64,000 bases of DNA from Cenococcum geophilum 1.58 (Eukaryota; Ascomycota; Dothideomycetes; Gloniales; Gloniaceae). Made by a program: the position numbers and the translations under genes. The stretch is from contig KV748207.1 in the NCBI GenBank assembly GCA_001692895.1, forward strand, positions 1,426,001 through 1,490,000, in the 5' to 3' direction. Below, piece after piece: positions 58,951-64,000 of the stretch. Under the pieces are notes generated by a model, which saw only the letters and a list, made by a program, of their open reading frames with translations, searched no databases and had not been told where the DNA came from. The stretch's first letter is position 1. Each line of letters begins with the position of its first letter.

Positions 58951-59147
58951 CGCGAAACGCGCTAAACAAAGTCTACTTGAATCTCATCCTGCGAATATTT
59001 TCCCAATGTATAAGAAATGTTAGAAATTATAAGGTTATTATAGATTACTTTTAAAGCTTTTTAGTTTAATATAAAGGCGTAAAAGATCTTAAGGGTAAGG
59101 TTAATAAGGCCGAATAGCTCCTTATAAATATAAAAATTAAGGACTAC

Positions 59148-59569
59148 TGTTATAGACGCTTTAAGTATAATGTTATAACTACTTAGGGAAGAGTCGAAAG
59201 AAGCTAGTTAGTTAATTTAAGCACGGTCTAAGATAGAGCCAATAGAGCTATATAATGAGAAATAGTAACTAAGGTTATATAATATTATACGCAGTATACG
59301 CAGTATATAAAGGGAATATACGTACAACACGTATAACACGTATATTATATATAAGAAGGATTTTATAGGAGTATGGTTATATATTTAAGGACCCTTAGTC
59401 CCTACCTAGATAGTTCCTTTCTTGTGGTAATTCTTAGAATACAATTAGAGTTAATCTATTAGGCAACCACTCCACTAGTTATTATTACGTTGTTAACTTA
59501 ATTTGTATTACCTATACACCTAGCCTATTAACGAGCCTATTATAGTACCTGCTATAAGGTTCCGTTATA
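59148..59569 (+). repeat. 5' LTR of gypsy copy B
   Basis: From TGTTATAGACGC to GGTTCCGTTATA, 422 bp, colinear with the copy A LTRs and still starting with TG. Preceded by ACTAC as the potential target duplication. Confidence 0.9.
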
Positions 59570-62500
59570 TAATTACTACCTAGTTACGGTATTAAATATA
59601 AAGAAGTTAAATAATATGCCACCAAAAGCAGCCACTACGACGCCATTAACGGCGGTAACTACTTTAAGATTAGGAAACGACACTAGTATAGCAGACACTA
59701 ACTTATAGCAACCTATAACGGTTAGATAACTATAAGAGATAGTTAACTAGTTAATAGAAAATAACGTAATATTAGAATAAAGGATTAACGGGATTAGAGC
59801 AGTAAAGATTAAGTTATTATTAATTAAGAGATTCTTAGGAAAAAGATTAAAGCTTAAGGGATTTCTTATATAAATGCACTTTAAAGTTATATAAGAAGGG
59901 GTAAAGCTACTAATACTTATGGATTAAATAGCCTATGCAGGACTATTCCTATTAGGAAAAGTACTTAAGTAGTTTAAGCTTTACCTTACGGAAATACAGG
60001 TAAATGGAATAACAACCACTAACTAAAACGTACGATTTATATTCTTAAACTAGGAAGGGTTCGCGGAATAACTTACGTAAATATTTAGAGACCTAGAATT
60101 AATAACTATAGCGGAAAGGAAACTCTAAGACATTATATAACAAACCTTAGTATTAAGTACACTACGTAGTTCTAGATATTAGTAATATAAATTAAGTAGA
60201 ATAATAGGGCGCTTATAGCATAGTATAAATAGGGACTTAAGGCTAAAGTTTAGGACGTAATTATCCTAATAGAAGATGCGGATACCCTATAGGATCTAAT
60301 AGATTAAGCGATTAAAATTAATAATTGGATCTACTAAAGGAAATAGGCTAAAAGAGGTTAGGATAGAGTTTTATAGTTATATAAGACGTAAAGCACGCAA
60401 TAACCGAAGCTAAGTTAAAAACTATAGTATGGCGTAGAGCTAATAGACCTAAGTAGTACTAAAGAAGCCTATAAAAGATAGAGTAAGAAACTATAAAAAC
60501 CTAAAGGTTAAGGATCTAGTAATTACAGGACTAAGGAGTAGAGGCTAAACTAGGGATCTTAGTAATAGAAGATGTTTAGGCGGACTCTATAGTAAAGTTA
60601 GTAGTTTAAAGATAGAGCTTATATAAATTATAGAAAATAAGGTTACTTTGTAAGGGATTATAAAGATAGTTAGAATTACTATATAATAAAGGGAACTAGA
60701 CTAGTAGAAGATATATATATATAGAGGGATAATAGTATACTATAAGGAACAAAGGAATGTTTAATTAAAAGTTTTGCGTTTTATTATAATAACGCATACT
60801 AAATTTATAAAGACGCTAAGTATGGCGTAAGCTATTAGCTATAGGAGCTAAAATCCTTAGAGTGCAGAGGAACTAACAAACTATTATATAGATTAGATAT
60901 TATAAACAACAAGTTTAATATAGGTAAAATATTTACAGATAATAAGGTAATAAAGGCAGCTTACTAGGAGCGTATAATCCTTAAAGAAGTTATATTAGAA
61001 GTAAAGACTAAGACCGCTATAGAGCAAGGTTTAGTAACGGGAATTATAACACCGTTGGATATAGTATCTATTACTTTATAAGATAAAAGGAAGAGTATTT
61101 TATAGAGACTAAGTAAGCAGATAACTACTAGTGCTAATTTATTACTTAATAAAGGTAAAAGGCTAAAGGCTTAAGATTCTTAAGACAAGATAAAAGACGA
61201 CTAAGATTCTTAAGACGAGATAAGGTATACCTAAGGACCCATAATAGACAGAAACCGATAGAGCAGGGTAATAGCTTAGTTTAAGGATATACAAATAAGC
61301 TTAGGATAGAGTTTCCTACGGGTATAAGATTCTTAAAATAAGATAAGTAAGATTTAAGACTCTTAAGATAAGATAAGAATACCTAAGCCTAGTTAGACTA
61401 AGGTAGGAGTAAAGCTTAAAATAGAAGTAAGCTTAGGATTAAGAATCCTATAGAACTAAGACTTTAAGATATAACTAAGGACTATTAATAAGATTAAAAA
61501 GTAAGAAGACTTTAAGGATCTACTTATAAAATGTATAAAGAAAGAAACTATAAAGGAATTTAGAGCAAGAATTACCTTATAGTAAGAATAGAAATTAGAT
61601 AAGAGATTTAATATACTAGGCCGTATAAGGGACTGGGCACCTATATAATGAATTACTAATAGGCCTAGGGCAGGCACACTAAGAGCTAAGTGGCTTATTA
61701 AACTAGAATAAGAAGAGGATCTAGGATTTTAACTAGGTTTAAAAAACGATATATAAAGGGCTATTACAATATAGTAATAAGAAAATACTTCCTTATGGAC
61801 AAGCCGTATATACTTAAGGGGCTGTACTAAAAGTGGTATAGATAACGACACAATAATAAGTGGGAAGATTTCTATATATAGTTAGATAAAAAAGTTATTT
61901 AAGACCACCTAATTATAGAAAAGGCTATAAGTCATATTAAAGGAGCCTTAATTATAATGTTAAAGGATCTAGAGGAGTAATTAGAGGACTAGAGAAGCGA
62001 GATGCGAATCTTAGTACCTGCGAATAAAGTTATAACGCTTAGATTAACATAAAAAAGGTTTAAACTTAAGGATAAAAATAAGCTAAGAGTTAACCTAAAA
62101 CACTAAGCATATTATACGTTAGCATGGATTATATATATAAATAATGCGTATAACATATATAAAGCACCAAAAGATAAGCATTAGAAGTACCTAGTAAGGA
62201 TATATTAAGTACTAGATAAGGCAAAATATAGGAATGCTAAGTATATATATAGTTAGCACCTAGTAGAAGTATAAAGCTAAGGGGACTTAATACTTTAGCT
62301 AGGAAGATTCCTTACGGAAGAATACCTAGATAGATAATAGTAGTAGAAATACCTAGAAAATACGTATCTATAGTATATTAAAGATAAAAAGCAAATTAAG
62401 TATTAGTTAAGAGTGGACTAAGTATAAATAGGATTAAGCAGCTAATAGTTAGGAAAAGTAGAGGCCTATAGGACCAGAGGGAACTAGTAGTAGAGCCTTA

Positions 62501-64000
62501 AACCCTTAAAGGAATTTAAGGATAACACCTAAATCTATAAGTTAAGTAGTAAAATTAATAGTTTAAAGCATTAATAGATAGTAGGGCAATAAGAAATTAT
62601 ATCTTACTAGTAGTAGTTAAAAGAATAGGGTTACCGCATAGGAAAAAGGAGCACCCTTACCTATTAGTTATAATTTTAGGAGATCCAATAGCCTACGGAG
62701 GAGGTATTATTAATCTTAAAATAGGACCTATTTAGTTAACTATTAAAGGAAGACAGATTAGGATGTCTTTTAATATATTACTATTAGGGAATAATAAGGC
62801 AGTACTAGGAATGCCTTAGTTATAGGAATCTAATCTAAAAATCGATTAGATTATAGGTTAGGTTAATATTAGGGATACTTAATAATATAAGATGCAATAA
62901 TAAGCTAAGTTAGTATAGTACTAAGTAGGGGCAACCCACGAGGAAATGGAAAAGGGATTAAGCCATATATTAAAGAAATACTATAAGTATAGCAAGAAAC
63001 TATAGTCACTAAAAAGTAAAAAGCTGTTAAAGTATATAGTATAGGACTATAAAATAGAATTAGAACTAGGAATAAGTTTAAGGTTTTTTCTAATCTATAA
63101 GCTTACCAAAGAAGAAGGTAGGGCACTAAAAGAGTTTATCCAGAAAAACCTATAAAAGGGATATATTAGACTATCGCAGTCATTAGCAGGTTATTTAGTA
63201 CTATTTATACTAAAGAAGAACGGTAAACTAAGGCTATATATCGACTATAGATAGTTAAACAGTATTACTAAAAAGGATAGGTATTTTTTACCCTTAATTA
63301 GCGAGATCTAAGATAGAATAGGCAACGTATAAATCTTTATAAAGATAGATCTAAGATAGGTATACTATTAGATTAGAATTAAGGAAGGCAATAAATAGAA
63401 GGCAGCCTTTAGGTTAAAGGAAGAACTATATAAACTATTAGTTATATAATTCGGGCTTATAAACGCATTAGCAACGTTTTAGAAGTATATTAATAATATA
63501 TTAGGAGAACACTTAGATAAATTTGTTATAGTATATCTTAATAATATTATTATCTACTTAAAGACTAAGGAAGAATACGGAGAATATATTAAATGGGTTT
63601 TAAAGAGACTATAGGAAGAATAGATGCCAGTAGCAATTAAAAAATACGAGTTCTTTACTAGGAAGACCAATTTTATTAGATTTATTATTAAACTAGGCTA
63701 ACTTAGTATAGATCTAAAGAAGATNNAGGCTATAGTAAATTAGTANGAACTANAGAANNTTATATAGTTAAGATTNTTNNTAGGGTTTTNCAATTACTAT
63801 AGAAGGTTTATAGCGTAATAGTTAAAGAATATTAAACTATTTACGTGATTAACGAAGAAAGAAAAACTATAGGTATAGGGAGAGGAATAATAAAAATTAT
63901 TTAAAAGAGTTAAGGAGTTATTTACCTAGGAGCTAGTTCTTAAGATCTATTAACTAGGACTAGAGACGGCTATAGAAATAGATATATTAGACTTTGTACT
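59148..64000 (+). mobile_element. Ty3/gypsy chromovirus copy B, 5' part (runs off the window)
   Basis: Colinear with copy A from its LTR through gag and protease to reverse transcriptase/RNase H, where the window ends. The gag ATG is at 59616 (MPPKAATTTPLTAVTTLRL). The protease site reads DSR where copy A has DSK. The reverse-transcriptase site reads YLNN at 63534-63545 (YLDN in copy A), so this copy has independent RIP-type hits. A few segments present in copy A between gag and protease are shorter here (for example after 61460). Ns occur at 63725-63790. The right LTR and target duplication lie outside. Confidence 0.9.

Larger units (their letters stand above)
51203..59011. mobile_element. 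Plavaka-type DNA transposon relic with direct terminal blocks
   Basis: A transposase frame of the Plavaka group (about 54070-58450) lies between two related blocks, 51203-51780 and 58519-59011. Each block has TATAAGATTGTATAAGATTA units, then TCAAGGAATGTGCAGTT-type sequence, an array of 41-bp repeats and the end word GTCTACTT-AATCTCATCCTG with AATATTTTCCC. Subterminal repeats are expected for CACTA-like elements, but the blocks are in direct and not inverted orientation. The 7.3-kb spacing and the direct orientation are the facts; the element borders are inferred. Confidence 0.55.
21880..64000. other. TA-rich RIP-mutated block 2 (to window edge)
   Basis: A continuous TA-rich tract with no functional gene. 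All recognised reading frames are transposon-derived or decayed genes filled with TAG/TAA at Gln/Trp positions. Exceptions in composition are short GC-richer insertions (24.2, 26.3, 27.8, 42.8, 49.5 kb) and minisatellites (50.2-51.2 kb), which carry few RIP-type changes. Confidence 0.85.

Overview
The window looks like a piece of a filamentous ascomycete (Pezizomycotina) genome. Introns are 56-58 nt with CTAAC-type branch points, gene families are fungal (GH78 rhamnosidase-like enzyme, 14-helix MFS transporter, bZIP factor, VOC/glyoxalase protein), and repeats carry the mark of repeat-induced point mutation (RIP): Gln CAA/CAG and Trp TGG codons turned into TAA/TAG/TGA, His/Cys into Tyr, Asp into Asn. 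This is a two-compartment genome. I cannot name the species.

Layout. (1) 1-9,950, gene-bearing and of balanced composition: a repetitive secreted surface-type protein with one apparent frameshift (1332-3727), a secreted GH78-like enzyme (4579-6675) behind a perfect 140-bp direct duplication, and a two-exon MFS drug/toxin-type transporter on the minus strand (7235-9087). (2) About 9,960-17,640, a TA-rich RIP block holding a three-copy 252-bp tandem repeat, a Ty1/copia gag relic and a large minus-strand Helitron Rep-helicase relic. (3) About 17,650-21,880, a small gene island with a bZIP gene whose reading frame lacks an ATG and a small two-exon VOC protein. (4) About 21,880-64,000, a continuous graveyard of mutated repeats.

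Order in the large repeat block: Ty1/copia pol (minus, 22.85-25.41 kb) cut by a 237-bp insert; a second copia element (plus, LTR at 25,413, gag to 27.73 kb) cut by a 325-bp TA-flanked MITE; a dispersed repeat shared with 49.5 kb; an unassigned stretch (28.1-33.5 kb); a decayed NFX1/ZNFX1-type SF1 helicase gene split by a complete Ty3/gypsy chromovirus (34,163-42,118, 426-bp LTRs, target duplication AGAGC); a probable solo LTR inside a minisatellite; an 18-bp minisatellite open on both strands; a fold-back element; a decayed SNF2-type ATPase frame (minus, about 46.4-49.3 kb); several minisatellites; a Plavaka-type DNA transposon relic (about 51.2-59.0 kb) with 41-bp subterminal repeats in direct orientation and an unrecognised, unusually intact minus-strand frame; and the 5' part of a second copy of the same gypsy element (59,148 to the window edge).

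Only five or so genes look functional. The transporter and the rhamnosidase-like enzyme are neighbours, but nothing shows that they form a pathway. The most useful points for follow-up are the nested insertion history, the helicase gene destroyed by the gypsy element, the unknown frame at 51.7-52.6 kb, the bZIP gene without an ATG and the frameshift in the surface protein. Runs of N at about 38.24-38.31, 50.65, 51.29-51.33 and 63.72-63.79 kb mark unresolved bases in repeats.
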